64,000 nucleotides of DNA from Megalobrama amblycephala (Eukaryota > Chordata > Actinopteri > Cypriniformes > Xenocyprididae), in the NCBI RefSeq assembly GCF_018812025.1, contig NC_063046.1, positions 1,576,171-1,640,170 on the forward strand, read 5' to 3'. The notes under the pieces are model-generated. The model did no database searches, was not told the origin of the DNA, and was given only the letters and a program-made list of their open reading frames with translations. Position 1 is the first letter of the stretch. Every line of letters starts with the position of its first letter. This document shows, piece by piece, positions 12,196-23,640 of the stretch. The translations under genes were made by a program, and so were the position numbers.

Positions 12196-12290
12196 AATTT
12201 CTGTTTCATTAATGAGAATTTAATCATACAGGCTATTTTTATATACATATTAGTTAAATAATATTTACTATTAATAATATTTATTAAATA
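12196..12290. repeat. Direct repeat, left copy (flanks the 13-23 kb unit)
   Basis: The sequence from TTTCTGTTTCATTAATGAG to ATAATATTTACTA is repeated in the same orientation at 22994-23085 with scattered changes. It shares the core AATCATACAGGCTATTTTTA with that copy. Confidence 0.75.
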
Positions 12291-12944
12291 ATATTTACTA
12301 ACTGTAAAAAATTATTGTGATTTTAACGGTAAAAGAGTAAAAATGCTACAGTGAAAAAAGTTAATTGGTTTACAGAAAGTTTCCATACTATATACGGTGA
12401 ATAACTGTAATAGATTTAACAGTATATTTAATGTAATTTACAGTTTTTGGAAGTGAAAAATAACATTGTATAATTTTTTGGAGGATGTTCTCATGCTCCA
12501 AAACATTTTTTAAAGACTCTTTACACACACACATAAAATTTTAAATAAATCTTGATTTTGAATTAAGCAACACATGCTAGAACCTCAAAGATGGCTACCA
12601 GCTGGTCAGATCTCTTTATATTTCTCCAGTTAAAAATGTCAGGCAACAACATTTTGATTATCATTATCATAACAGGACATTTTCCTCATTTAAAAAAACT
12701 TTAAATCAACAATTTTCTGTGAAAAATGTAGTTCATTCATTTCTAATTGTTACGGCTGGTTGAAAGCAAAGGAGAGGTGCAGGATCTAATTGCAGCAGTG
12801 AAGGTTTAACAAGAACTATAAAACAAAAACACTTTTCAATAAGCAACAAACAGAACAACCAACTTAAATACATAGTGAACTGAAGATCTAACGATACTAA
12901 CTAACAAGACACAGCTGAACTCAAACACTAATCAATCTATAACC
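12291..12944. other. AT-rich spacer, possible LTR fragment at its end
   Basis: Mostly AT-rich. From about 12750 (TGTTACGGCTGGTTG) to 12900 the composition and texture resemble the end of a retroviral-type LTR, but no partner copy lies in the window, so I do not call it. Confidence 0.3.
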
Positions 12945-13084
12945 AAGGAGGGAGCGCCTGGGGAAACAGTCAGCACCTACTCATCTTGAGGGACTGTTCA
13001 GCAGGCAGCCCGAAGCATGGCAAGGCAATGCAGAGTCTCGTTCCCTGTTCTCAGGGAACCATAGTTACATACGTACCCTGAGAC

Positions 13085-13134
13085 GTTCCCTTTCGAAAGG
13101 GAACTCAACTCTGCGTTTACCGCTATGGGGAACG
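13085..13134. repeat. Inverted repeat, left copy
   Basis: Pairs with 22945-22993. It begins with a 20-bp perfect palindrome centred on TTCGAA. Confidence 0.9.
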
Positions 13135-13204
13135 AAATACCCACTCCGGCATGCTGAAGGAGAGTGCATGTCGAATGACTAGACAAACATCCAGCAGTTT
13201 CAGG

Positions 13205-13785
13205 CAGGGGCGGACTGGCCATCTGTGTGATCTGGAGAATCACAGAATGGCCGGTACTCCAGAACGTCCGGCGGGCCGGCCCACCACCCGCCACGCACGC
13301 AGTCATCACTTGTTTTTTCCCCCCACTAATCTGTTTCACACTCCAGTACTGTAGGTGGCAGCAATGCACCTTTAAGTTGGATGCCAGCTGCACTGGCCGT
13401 GGGCGTGGCCGCCAAGTAAGGAGAAGAAGAAGTGGAAGAGTAGGAAGAAACCAACAGCAAAGACGTTAGATAGAAGAAGCATAGAAACAAACAAACAATA
13501 TGCATAACGCAGCCGTGGGTTCAGCCAGAGGGACTGCAGTGTGTTGAGACCTCCATTTCTATATGAGTATTCAAGTTAATCTACAATAATATGCTTTTAA
13601 CACAACATCTAGTCAACATCAGTGCTATTGCTATAATTTGGATGGTATAGTATCATGAGCCACAATTAAAGTCTTGTGACACTCATGCCAGGCGTTATTG
13701 TTGTTGTCGATTTTCTGCGCGCCGATTGCTTTGGGCCTGGCCTAGTCAAAGTCCAGGGCCGTTTTTTAGTCCCAGTCCGTCCCTG
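13205..13785. mobile_element. Non-autonomous hAT element with 8-bp TSD
   Basis: 581 bp bounded by CAGGGGCGGACTGG and, reverse-complemented, CAGGGACGGACTGG, with a perfect 8-bp duplication GTTTCAGG at 13197-13204 and 13786-13793. These are standard hAT features. No transposase. Short open frames across it (for example 12998-13393 on the minus strand) cross the element boundary and are not genes. Confidence 0.9.
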
Positions 13786-16029
13786 GTTTCAGGGAAACGC
13801 TGGGAGCAACTCACCCTCGGGTCACAAGGCTGTCAGTGACAGCATTCCCTATGGACAACAGCCCAAGCTGAGCCTAAAAGAGGCTTTCCGCAGAAAGCCT
13901 TCCAAGGCTGCTCAGAGCTTCTGGGACCAGCATTCCCATGGAAAAGCGGTCCCTTAAAGGGAATGTGGCCAGGAAACTGAAAGGAACCCCGGCCAGTCAC
14001 TAGAGGGAAACAAAGTCACCCTCAGTGCCACCAGGGAGGCCGTACTAATTTAGCGAAGGACAAAATTAGTCTAGGCCAACCCTGTCTATTACACAGAATC
14101 TCCATAACGCATTCTTCAGAGAAGAGAGCAGGTAAGAGTGACCGTAAATGAACAAAAAGCAATCACATAGTGGTATACCAGGGTGGCCTATAGGGCCACT
14201 CACCTGAAACTTAACATGCTGGGCGCACAACCAACCATGTAATTAAGTAACTATGAGTACCAACAAAACAGTCCACCCAACACAATCCAGCGAGCAGTGT
14301 ACTCGGTAAAAGAACCTTGTTATCAAGCTCCAGGCGGGACAAATAACCGCCTAATTCCCTTTACTCTCCTTAGTAAAGAAGTGTAAATGGTACATGCCAA
14401 CATGTTCCCAAAAGAGGCCCAGAGGGCCTACCTGTCACATGCAGCGTCAGCTAGCGGCCACTAAAGTTCTAGGAGCAAAATAGAACCAAGTTAAAAACAA
14501 GGTAACTACTTAGCTCAACTAGAGCTAAAGGAAACCATGCTCAAGGAAGTAAATGCATAGAAACCGAACAACAGAATGGTTTAACACAAGAACTCACCCT
14601 GAGAGGCAAGCCACTCAGAAACCATACTCAGTAAAAGCACCTTTTACTCTCAAAACGAGAGGAGTACACAGCCGAGCTCCAGCATGATACACAGGAGGCC
14701 TAAAAAAGGCCTACGACTCGTAAACACATGGCGTCAGCTAGTGGAAATCACGACCCATCCATGGTGATGAGTCACGTAGAAACCAACACAAAACTGTGCC
14801 ATCATGTAAACTGAAAGGAGGCCCAGGTGGGGCCTTCGACTCCACAAGCACATGGCATTAGCCAGTGGTAGTTTCATGACCAAACCAGCCAGCAGGCCAA
14901 GTACTCTGTAAAAACACCTTAACAAGAGGAGTACACACTCCGCCACAGTACTCTACGAGAGGCCTGACCTAGGGCCTACTCTTACAGAGGTGGGCGTGGC
15001 CGATGGTGGTACAAGTCAGCAATTATGACTCAACCATGGAGATAAGTCAAATAGAAACCAACCCAACTGTGCCAACATGAAAAACTGAAAAAGGAGGCCT
15101 GGCAGGGCCTACTACTTTTAGCAACATGTGGCACCAGCCAGTGGTCATAAATAAAGGGGACCAGCTCTAGACCCAACAAAATTGCACTCAGTGAAACACA
15201 AACCCTAACTGGGGAGTATAACAAAGCACCACGTTCATAGATAGAGGCTAATTACAGCCTGCTATCACAGAAACAGGTGTTAACCTGTGGCAGCACTAGA
15301 GTAAGCTCACATATATTTAAGTATGTAGGGATAAGGCTTAGAACCCAAAGCAAAAATAAATGCTTTGTAATACATGCCATCAAAACAGGATAAATGCTTT
15401 CACGAAACAGATCTGTAGATCTGTGCTGAACCCTTGAGAACGGAGGCCAAACCACTGGCACCGTATGCTCAAACTTGAATATAATTCAAGGGGCTCACGG
15501 GAAGACATTATAAGGCATGACAAAGTTCTAGAAAGTGGGGCCTAGCAACACTGCATAACTTATCTCCTCAAAGATAAGGGCCTACCACCTGGGAAAAACA
15601 ACACCAGGAAGGCTAATAACAGCCTATAAACTTAGCTGTTAACCTCAGCCATAGCACCTACATAATAACAAAGGGGAAATGGGCATATGGCCTAACAATT
15701 CCCTCAGGAGGAGGCCAGAACTAGGAACTATACAACCTCACAGGGATAGTAATAATAAGGATGATGTAATAGACAAACACCTAAACTAGCTCTAGCCTAG
15801 CCGCTAGCTATGGTCTACTGGGTCAAGCAAAGCCTGGGCTTCACTTTAAATCCTCTCAGATATGAGGAGAAAATTAAGCACTACAAGCCAATAGTGCCAG
15901 GTGGCCGATTTAAGCCGACCTGGACACAAATAACTGAAGTAACGAGTGCTAACTCAAACCAAACTAAAGTATTAGAGTGATGAGATAGTTAGCAGGTTAT
16001 CATCACTCAATGGCTGGCTGTCTAAGTGG
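13786..16029. repeat. Interior of the large unit with degenerate internal repeats
   Basis: Moderate-GC interior. Between about 14400 and 15200 the motif CA(T/C)G..GTCAGC(T/C)AG(T/C)GG recurs near 14439, 14727, 14848 and 15124, followed each time by AGGCC(T/C)-rich text and an ACTGTGCCA.CATG segment. Spacing is irregular (about 120-290 bp). No open frame with a known domain. Confidence 0.55.
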
Positions 16030-16179
16030 TGTCCGCAGAATAATATAGGTTTCATAGACAATTGGAAAAGCTTTTGGGGCAGACCTGATCTGTTGAAAAG
16101 AGATGGTATTCATCCCTCCCGGGATGGTGCTGCTCTTCTCTCTAGAAATTTGGCAAATATTCTTAGAGCTGAAACATGA
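16030..16179 (+). pseudogene. L2 ORF1 C-terminal fragment (esterase-like)
   Basis: Only the last ~48 codons remain. They include GFIDNWKSFWGRPDLLKRDG then IHPSRDGAALLSRNL, ending at a TGA at 16177-16179. The D-x-I-H-P-S block is the C-terminal Asp-His part of SGNH-type esterase domains known in ORF1 of some L2/CR1 elements. The 5' part is lost by truncation. The frame is the same as ORF2, with only this TGA separating them. Confidence 0.75.
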
Positions 16180-16311
16180 CAAACCAGGGCCCAGATCAGG
16201 ACGCAGACAAACTGGCTAAACCGACCGTCTGCTAGCCGCCTCACGTCACAGAACTCAAATAATTCACAGCACATAGAAACTCTTTCACCTAGATATTATC
16301 ACATAGAGACT

Positions 16312-19251
16312 GTGTCTGTACCTCGAACTAGTAAATACAAAAAACTTCCGAAACCTTTTAAGGGTAAAAATTTAATTGATGTTCAAAAAATGAAAATCAC
16401 AGATAAATCAGATAAACAAATGATAAAGCTTGGGTTACTGAATATTAGATCTATTTCTTCAAAAGCACTTATTGTAAATGAAATTATCACAGACAATAAA
16501 CTAGACTTGCTGTGTTTGACAGAAACCTGGCTAAAACCAGACGATTACATTACTTTAAATGAATCTAGTCCTCAAGGTTATGATTATCGACACAATCCTC
16601 GACAGAAAGGCAAAGGGGGAGGTGTTGCTGTAATTTATAGTAATATATTCAGAATCATTCAAAAGAATTTCAAATATAACTCCTTTGAAGTGATGGTGCT
16701 TTATGTAACATTATGTAAGTTGACATTTGTGCTGGCTACTGTATACAGGCCACCAGGACACCATACTGACTTTATCAAAGAATTTGCTGATTTTCTATCA
16801 GAGTTAGTACTGGCTGCGGATAAAGTCCTTGTTGTTGGTGATTTTAATATCCATGTAGATAATAATAAAGACGCATTTGGATTGGCATTTGCAGACATTT
16901 TAAACTCTATTGGAGTTAGACAACACGTGTCAGGACCCACTCATTGTCGTAATCATACCTTAGATCTAATACTGTCGCATGGAATTGATATTGATGCTGT
17001 TGAAATTCTACAGCAGAGCGATGATATATCAGATCATTATTTAGTGTCGTGTATAATACAATTAGCCAAGGCTACAAAACCACCACCCAGCCATAAATAT
17101 TGTAGAACCATCACGTCTACCACTAAAGATTGCTTTATAAATAATCTCCCCGAGCAGTTTCATCGCCTTAGTATACCTGACAACTTAGAAGAACTCGATG
17201 CTGCAACAGAAACTATTGGCTCTCTCTTTTCCAGCACATTAGATGCAGTCGCTCCTTTACGTCTAAAGAAGATTAAGGAAACTAATCCAACGCCGTGGTA
17301 TGATGAGCACACTCGGGCTCTAAAACGAGCTGTTAGAAAAACTGAACGTAGTTGGAAGAAAACAAAACTAGAAGTTTTTCGCCTTTCGTGGAAAGAAAAA
17401 ATGATTGAGTACAGAACGGCTATAAGAAATGCTAGATCTACTTATTTTTCAAATCTCTTAATAGAAAACAAACATAATCCTAGGTATTTATTTGACACAG
17501 TGGCTAAATTAACTAGAAACAGAGATTCAACTGCTGACGTTTCCATAGAGCACAGCAGTAATGACTTTATGAACTTCTTTACTTGCAAGATTGATAATAT
17601 TAGAGAGAAAATTAAAAACATGCAACCGTCCACAGTTTCGCTTCAGACAGTGCACTGTAGTGTCCCTGAGGTAAAACTAGAATCATTCGCCGCTATAGGA
17701 GAGGAAGAATTATCTAAACTTATCAAATCATCAAAATCAACGACATGTATGTTAGACCCAATGCCGACTAAACTACTGAAAGAAATGCTTCCAGAGGTCG
17801 TAGGTCCACTTCTTGATATAATTAATTCATCCTTAACACTAGGATACGTGCCAAAAACCTTTAAGCAGGCTATTATTAAACCTCTTATTAAAAAACCTCA
17901 ACTAGATCCGAGAGATTTAGTAAATTACAGGCCAATCTCGAATCTACCTTTTCTGTCAAAGATACTAGAAAAGGCAGTTTCAACACAACTGTGCTCCTTT
18001 TTAGAAAGAAATGGAATCTGTGAGGATTTCCAGTCAGGATTTAGACCATACCATAGTACTGAGACTGCTCTCGTTAGAGTTACAAATGATCTACTCTTAT
18101 CATCCGATCGTGGCTGTATTTCTCTATTAGTGTTATTAGATCTCAGTGCTGCTTTTGACACTATCGATCACAACATTCTTTTAAAAAGACTTGAAAACTA
18201 TATTGGCATTAGTGGAATTGCTTTGGCATGGTTCAAATCGTACTTATCTGACCGTTATCAGTCTGTAGTAGTTAATGAAGAGATGTCGTATCGCTCACAA
18301 GTTCAATATGGAGTACCACAAGGCTCAGTACTAGGACCGTTGCTTTTCACTCTGTACATGCTGCCCTTAGGAGAGATAATTAGGAAGCATGGTGTTAGTT
18401 TTCACTGCTACGCTGATGATACTCAGCTCTATATTTCCTCGCGCCCTGACGAAACCTACAAATTCACAAAACTAACAGAATGCATAGCTGACATTAAAAA
18501 CTGGATGACAAGAAATTTCTTATTATTAAATTCAGAAAAAACTGATATCCTAATCTTTGGACCAAAAACTTCCTCACGAAAAAACCTTGAATACTCTCTA
18601 ACACTTGACGGGTGCTCCATTAAACCTTCGTCCTCAGTTAGGAACCTGGGTGTGCTCTTCGATACCAATCTTTCATTTGAAAGTCATGTTTCTAGTATCT
18701 GTAAAACCGCCTTCTTCCATCTAAAAAATATATCTAAATTACGACATATGCTCTCAATGACAAATGCGGAACAGTTGGTTCATGCATTCATGACCTCAAG
18801 ACTAGATTATTGTAACGCTCTACTGGTTGGTTGTTCTGCTCGGCTTTTAAACAGACTACAGTTGGTCCAAAATGCGGCAGCTAGAGTTCTTACTAGAACC
18901 AGAAAGTATGACCATATTAGTCCAGTTCTGTCAACATTACATTGGCTCCCTATTAAACATCGTATAGATTTTAAAATCTTGCTACTTACTTATAAAGCTC
19001 TAAATGGTTTAGCTCCCCAGTACCTAAGTGAGCTCTTAATGCATTATAGTCCTTCACGTTTATTGCGATCTCAGAATTCAGGCCAGTTGATAATACCCAG
19101 AATATCAAAATCAACTGAAGGCGGCAGATCCTTTTCCTATTTAGCACCTAAACTCTGGAACAATCTTCCTAGCATTGTTCGGGAAGCAGACACACTCTGT
19201 CAGTTTAAATCTAGACTAAAAACACATCTCTTTGCTCTTGCATACACATAA
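16312..19251 (+). CDS. L2 LINE ORF2: endonuclease plus reverse transcriptase
   Basis: The enzyme nicks target DNA and primes reverse transcription of the LINE RNA at the nick. The N-terminal apurinic-type endonuclease shows LNIRSI, TETW, VYRPPG, GDFNIH (near residue 176) and SDH. The reverse transcriptase shows [55 protein letters not shown] and YADD (near residue 700). The C-terminal part lacks an RNase H, as usual for L2. The length of 979 residues is typical. The listed start is a GTG; the first ATG in frame is at 16390 (residue 27), a more likely start unless translation enters from ORF1. The frame is open back to the ORF1 TGA at 16177. No internal stop, so it may be functional protein from a truncated element. 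Confidence 0.92.
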   Translation: MSVPRTSKYKKLPKPFKGKNLIDVQKMKITDKSDKQMIKLGLLNIRSISSKALIVNEIITDNKLDLLCLTETWLKPDDYITLNESSPQGYDYRHNPRQKGKGGGVAVIYSNIFRIIQKNFKYNSFEVMVLYVTLCKLTFVLATVYRPPGHHTDFIKEFADFLSELVLAADKVLVVGDFNIHVDNNKDAFGLAFADILNSIGVRQHVSGPTHCRNHTLDLILSHGIDIDAVEILQQSDDISDHYLVSCIIQLAKATKPPPSHKYCRTITSTTKDCFINNLPEQFHRLSIPDNLEELDAATETIGSLFSSTLDAVAPLRLKKIKETNPTPWYDEHTRALKRAVRKTERSWKKTKLEVFRLSWKEKMIEYRTAIRNARSTYFSNLLIENKHNPRYLFDTVAKLTRNRDSTADVSIEHSSNDFMNFFTCKIDNIREKIKNMQPSTVSLQTVHCSVPEVKLESFAAIGEEELSKLIKSSKSTTCMLDPMPTKLLKEMLPEVVGPLLDIINSSLTLGYVPKTFKQAIIKPLIKKPQLDPRDLVNYRPISNLPFLSKILEKAVSTQLCSFLERNGICEDFQSGFRPYHSTETALVRVTNDLLLSSDRGCISLLVLLDLSAAFDTIDHNILLKRLENYIGISGIALAWFKSYLSDRYQSVVVNEEMSYRSQVQYGVPQGSVLGPLLFTLYMLPLGEIIRKHGVSFHCYADDTQLYISSRPDETYKFTKLTECIADIKNWMTRNFLLLNSEKTDILIFGPKTSSRKNLEYSLTLDGCSIKPSSSVRNLGVLFDTNLSFESHVSSICKTAFFHLKNISKLRHMLSMTNAEQLVHAFMTSRLDYCNALLVGCSARLLNRLQLVQNAAARVLTRTRKYDHISPVLSTLHWLPIKHRIDFKILLLTYKALNGLAPQYLSELLMHYSPSRLLRSQNSGQLIIPRISKSTEGGRSFSYLAPKLWNNLPSIVREADTLCQFKSRLKTHLFALAYT

Positions 19252-19936
19252 CACATTATCAATACATTAACATTTTTCAAATCCGTTAAAGGATTGTTAC
19301 GCTGCAATAATTAGGTCGGCCGGAACCGAGAACATTTCCTATAACACTAGATATACCTGTACATCAGAATAAGAATGGCATCTACGCTAATATCTGTCTC
19401 TCTGCTTATCCTGAGGTTTGCCGGGTGCTGGATCCAGGCCGTATCCAGATCAGATGGAGAACCTGTGTCTGGACCTGACTACAACGTAGCCCAGGAGACA
19501 ATGGGCCTACAGATCCAGTTCTGGCTGCATCTATAATTCAGATTTTTAATCCCCGTATCCGCTTACATATATTTATATATAATCTATTTTTAATCTCTAT
19601 AATAAAAATGTATAATTCAGATTTTGATCTCCATATCCATTTACATATATTATATATATCTTCCAAGGGGTTTTTTCCCTCCTAGGACTTTTTTCCCAGT
19701 GTTAGCACGCTGGGTTTTTCTCCTAGGGGGTTTTTTCCACCCCTGGGAGTCAGCCGACATTGGCTTAATGTAGCACCATCTTGTATATGTTACATATTAC
19801 CACGCTTGTTTGTACAGCTTATTTTTAACCACTTCCCTTTTTTCTGTGCTTCTAATATGTAAAGCTGCTTTGAAACAATTACCAATTGTAAAAGCGCTAT
19901 ATAAATAAATTTGACTTGACTTGACTTGACTTGACT
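19252..19936 (+). other. L2 3' UTR and (TTGAC)n tail
   Basis: It contains the segments CCGGGTGCTGGATCCAGGCC, GATCAGATGGAG and TTTTTTCC that recur in the L2 tails at 25.3-25.5 and 33.1-34.0 kb, and ends in the tail recognised by the reverse transcriptase. Confidence 0.8.
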
Positions 19937-20522
19937 ATTAGCTGAGAAGCTACTCTAACGTAGGAGGCTACAAAATAGCGGCCATAAAGCGGCATGCATG
20001 TTTTGAAAACTAGCCAACCTAATGATTCAGTTATTTTGCCCAAAAGAACCCCTTCTAACTTTACCGACTACATGCTCAGGAAAGCTGTACAGGAAAAACA
20101 AGGTCTACATTTTTATAAACATAAAACGAACGAAGAACAAAGAACGAAGATTTTTCCTCCTTATTTTCATGCATGAAGAAGGATGAAATCAAAAGTTCTT
20201 TTAAGCCTAAAAGCACTTTCAGTATCAAGCCAGAAGGCGGCCTTAGAAAAATATTATCAAAGGCCCAGCCGTCAGCCTAACTGTTAAAGAAGCACCTGAG
20301 CATGTAAAATGAAACTATAAACTACATGCTCAGAAAAACTATACAGGAAAACAAAGTCTTACTTTAAAAACATAAAATAGACCCATCTCATATTCCTGTG
20401 GCTAAAAAAACGAAGATCCCTAATACTCCTTTTTTTTTACATTAAAAAGGATAGAATCTAGGGTTCTTTTAGGCCTAAAAGATCCTCTCACTATCAAAGG
20501 GTAGATATAAATCGCCCTTTAA
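19937..20522. other. Interior of the large unit between L2 and piggyBac copy A
   Basis: AT-rich remnant of the large unit. No coding sequence recognised. It ends at the TTAA (20519-20522) that flanks the next insertion. Confidence 0.45.
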
Positions 20523-22047
20523 CTCCCTGAGGTCTGAAAACGTGCCGGCGCGTTTTGCAGGATTTTTTTCACATTGCAGCAAAACAGACTTAAAATACTC
20601 CGTCATTTCTTGTCATAGAGACATAAGTAATATATCAATTGAAACTATAGAATGTCTTCTTTTATTTGTGTACACTCAAAACACAATGTTGTGCTTTTTG
20701 TAAAATAAAGAAAACTAACATGATGCGTGATCTCTCGTCTCCCTCTGCACGAAGTCCAATCTGATAGTTCTCAGAAAATGAACTTAGTGAATACTAATCA
20801 CAAAAAAAATACACTTATGTCTAAAGACACGTTGAAATGTCAGGTTTTAAATCATGCAAGTCAAATCGAAAACAAACATTCTGTTTATGTAATCTGTATG
20901 AAAAGAGAGCCATGTCAGAAGTCCGTGATTCAGCTCATTATCCGCTAATGCGGCCACGCCCACGGAGCCAGCGCTATTCAGAGGCAAATTCAGAGGCAAT
21001 ACTTGTATGCATTGTCTCAATCGTGTATTTATTGTCCTGAAAAGTGTTTATCTGGATGTTAAAGCCATGGTTAGCGACCTCTAGAAGACATGCCGTTAGT
21101 TCCTGGTTCCTTTTCTTCTTTATATGAATTTGTGGCCTAAAGGTGTACAGAGAGCGCCCTCCGGCTGCAAGTATGAATTGAAAACACCATTCCTGAAATG
21201 TCCTCTTCTTCTTTAGAATAATTTGTGGACTAAAGGTGTACAGAGCAGCCTCCGGCTGCAAGTATGAATTGAAAACACAGTATCCAGCACTCATAGTGAT
21301 GATAATAAATATTGAATAAATATTACTCCTCAGTATAGAATATTGACATAAACATATAAGAATCCATCAATATTTCTCCAAATGTGCATGCTTTTAAGCT
21401 AAAAGCCTATATGAAATGCCATAGAGGTTACATAATTGTTCAGACACTTTGCATCACAGAAATACATTATTTTTTAAAGAATATAATAGAATACCATTTT
21501 TTTTAAATTGAGCTCTGACCTGATTACAGAGGGTTTTTTCACAGCCTACCTGACTGAAAGGCCTCATTAATATGCAAGTCATTTCAGGTCATTATTATGT
21601 GATTCATTTGTCTTCTCAGGTGTGAATCACCCATTATTCATGATGATTCACACCTCCACGCATACTGTGTTTCTTGACAAAAAGTGTCTTACAAAAACTA
21701 AATCAATATATTGTTTTATATGAACAAGTAGGCATTATAATTTTTACATAATTTTGAAGTAAAAACTCTAGTCTACAACCTCCAATACCCAGAAGTCTTG
21801 TGAACACAGATTTAATATACTTTTTTTGGCCTTATTTCAGTGACTTAAGTTTTTTGTTTTTTCAATAACCACACATAAACATTATTCCTTCAAAAATACA
21901 AACATGTACATACATGTTCCTCACATATTATGGTAGCCTAGTTTGTGCTGAATACATTAATATGTTTATGAACAACTGAAAAAAGCACAAATGTCAGGGC
22001 ATGTCAAAACTTCTCCAAGCCCCAAATCAGCCTCAGACTCCAGAGGG
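20523..22047 (+). mobile_element. piggyBac-like non-autonomous element, copy A
   Basis: 1,525 bp flanked by TTAA at 20519-20522 and 22048-22051. Terminal inverted repeats: CTCCCTGAGGTCTGA at the left and CCCTCTGGAGTCTGA at the right (reverse complement). TTAA duplication and ends starting with C/CCC fit piggyBac. It is related over most of its length to copies at 39863-41303 and 57527-60407. No full transposase; only a short peptide frame (20837-21040) common to the copies. Confidence 0.82.
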
Positions 22048-22944
22048 TTAAATAGCTGGGGGATTGATTACAGACGCAACAGTGTTACAATCGATCACCC
22101 ATCTCACTCTCACTTCTTCCTCCTCCCGTCTGTCTGGCTCAGATCCAAATCTGAATGGCTAGGGGTTTTTCCATGCCCTCCCGATCTCAAATGCGGAGAT
22201 CAGGAGAGAATGGAAAGTCTATGGGAGCTGCAACATTCATGGACAGAAACTCGCACTCTCACGGTAGCTGCAGCCCACCGAAAAACGCGTCCCAAAAATA
22301 CCAGCAGCTCCACATACCCAGCAGCCAGACGAGTGCTCGCTATCCGACGCGATGACGTCAAACACGGACATCACCGTCATCCAGCCACTCATCCTTGTCA
22401 GCCCCGGGGAAACCGAGAGAGAATAGAACTCTCTCAAACTTACCTACGAGCTCACCTGCGAGCCCTATGATTGCAGCCACCGTATTGCCTCAGCACACAC
22501 AGGGCTAGAATCACCAGGTACAGATGCGGACACTTCTTCCCTCGAGAAGAGTGCCAAAAGAGAATGGAGCATCCCGATAGGGAGACGCTCACAGTGAACA
22601 ATAGACAAACACACACAGACAGCGCCCTCAAGCACTGTCTATGCGCGCTCCTCTCCAGACAGAAAAAACGCCAGAAATGTGTAAATCAAGTGTCAAAAAC
22701 CTGGGACATGGATGAACACATTCTCCTGAATGTTTGTAAGGCATATATAGAGTAATTCCTCACCGGTGTTGAAAACAATGGCATAGACAGAACAGTCCCG
22801 AAAGACGAGAAGATGCTGACTGTTTCCCCAGGCACTCCCTTCATACTTCCGGGTCCGCACTATGATGACGTCATAGGCTGTCGCCGGCCAATAGGATTGG
22901 AGTGGTGTGATTCTTTGGCATTCGGACACCTGTCACGAGTAACG
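22048..22944. other. Right interior of the large unit, GC-richer
   Basis: Higher GC than its surroundings and CpG-containing, with an open frame at 21991-22470 that crosses the piggyBac edge and shows no known domain. It includes the inverted copy of GCCTGGGGAAACAGTCAGCA (about 22812-22845). Confidence 0.45.
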
Positions 22945-22993
22945 GTTCCCCATAGCTGTAAACGCAGAGTTGAGTTCCCTTTCGAAAGGGAAC
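22945..22993. repeat. Inverted repeat, right copy
   Basis: Reverse complement of 13085-13134 with one clear mismatch. It ends in the palindrome around TTCGAA. Confidence 0.9.
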
Positions 22994-23085
22994 TTTTGTT
23001 TCGGCAATGAGAATTTGATCATACAGGCTATTTTTAAATATATATTATGAGTTATTAAGTTAAATAATATTTACTAACTGTTGGT
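22994..23085. repeat. Direct repeat, right copy
   Basis: Same orientation as 12196-12290. It starts directly after the right inverted repeat. Confidence 0.75.
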
Positions 23086-23509
23086 AAACTATAGCAAAGC
23101 TTAGGGTAACAAATTTTAGAGAAAAGGTTTTCAAAAAGAAATCACTACATTATGACACTACATTATGAAGACATTCGGTCCTCACAAAGCAAGTCAAAAC
23201 ACTATACACTGGGGTTTGTTGCACTATATTAGTGAGAACATCTTACAGACTTCCAGTGTTTTTATATCTGGTTAGTGATATCATGTCCTAACCTGACACC
23301 TAACCCGCACAGAAAGCTGTGCAAATAATTAGATTTGAATATAAACATGATTTGGCCAATTTATGAGCATTTTAAAAACATTTTTGGCAAACGCTCCAGT
23401 GCATATTTGTGTTTGAGCTTTGGAGAGCATTAAAGGTAAGTTAGAATCCACTCACCCCCTTGAAAAGCAAGTTTTTGTTCAGAGTTGAGTTCTCACAATG
23501 TGTATTTCA

Positions 23510-23640
23510 ACTTAATTCACATTTATTTGTATAGTGCTTGTCAATACATATCGTTTCAAAGCAGCTTTACAGGAAATACATGCGTATACATTTCAATTTA
23601 TTCAGAATTTTAATAAAAGCCTTGTTTTTCATGCTGCTGA
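23510..23640 (-). repeat. L2-type 3' tail fragment
   Basis: TTTATTTGTATAGTGCTTG followed by GTTTCAAAGCAGCTTTACAG is the reverse complement of the conserved L2 3' end (compare 19860-19915 in the intact copy). Only the tail remains. Confidence 0.7.

Larger units (their letters stand above)
16030..19936 (+). mobile_element. L2-clade LINE, 5'-truncated, intact ORF2
   Basis: Non-LTR retrotransposon inserted in the large unit. It holds the C-terminus of ORF1, a complete endonuclease-reverse transcriptase ORF2, a 3' UTR of about 0.65 kb, and ends in an L2-type tail of TTGAC repeats (19911-19935) just after the conserved AAAGCTGCTTTGAAACAAT block. The left limit is approximate. No clear TSD was found. 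The intact long frame implies a fairly recent insertion. Confidence 0.85.
12945..23001. mobile_element. Unclassified large unit with inverted ends, host to three insertions
   Basis: Near the left (13085-13134) and right (22945-22993) edges lies a 49-bp inverted repeat with one clear mismatch. Its outer part is the palindrome GTTCCCTTTCGAAAGGGAAC, followed by TCAACTCTGCGTTTAC. A second inverted pair (GCCTGGGGAAACAGTCAGCA) sits at about 12950-12980 and 22812-22845, but in permuted order relative to the first. Removing the nested hAT (13205-13785), L2 (16030-19936) and piggyBac-like element (20523-22047) leaves about 4 kb of moderate-GC sequence with degenerate repeats and no transposase domain. 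Family unknown. Confidence 0.55.

Noticed and set aside
12750..12900. Solo LTR
   Set aside because: LTR-like texture but no second copy, no TG...CA ends that I can fix, and no target duplication.
12998..13469. Open frames of 67-131 codons on both strands
   Set aside because: They cross the exact edge of the hAT at 13205, so they cannot be an older gene; no domain.
21991..22470. 159-codon open frame
   Set aside because: Starts inside the piggyBac-like element and runs over its TTAA edge; no recognisable domain. GC-rich text gives long frames by chance.
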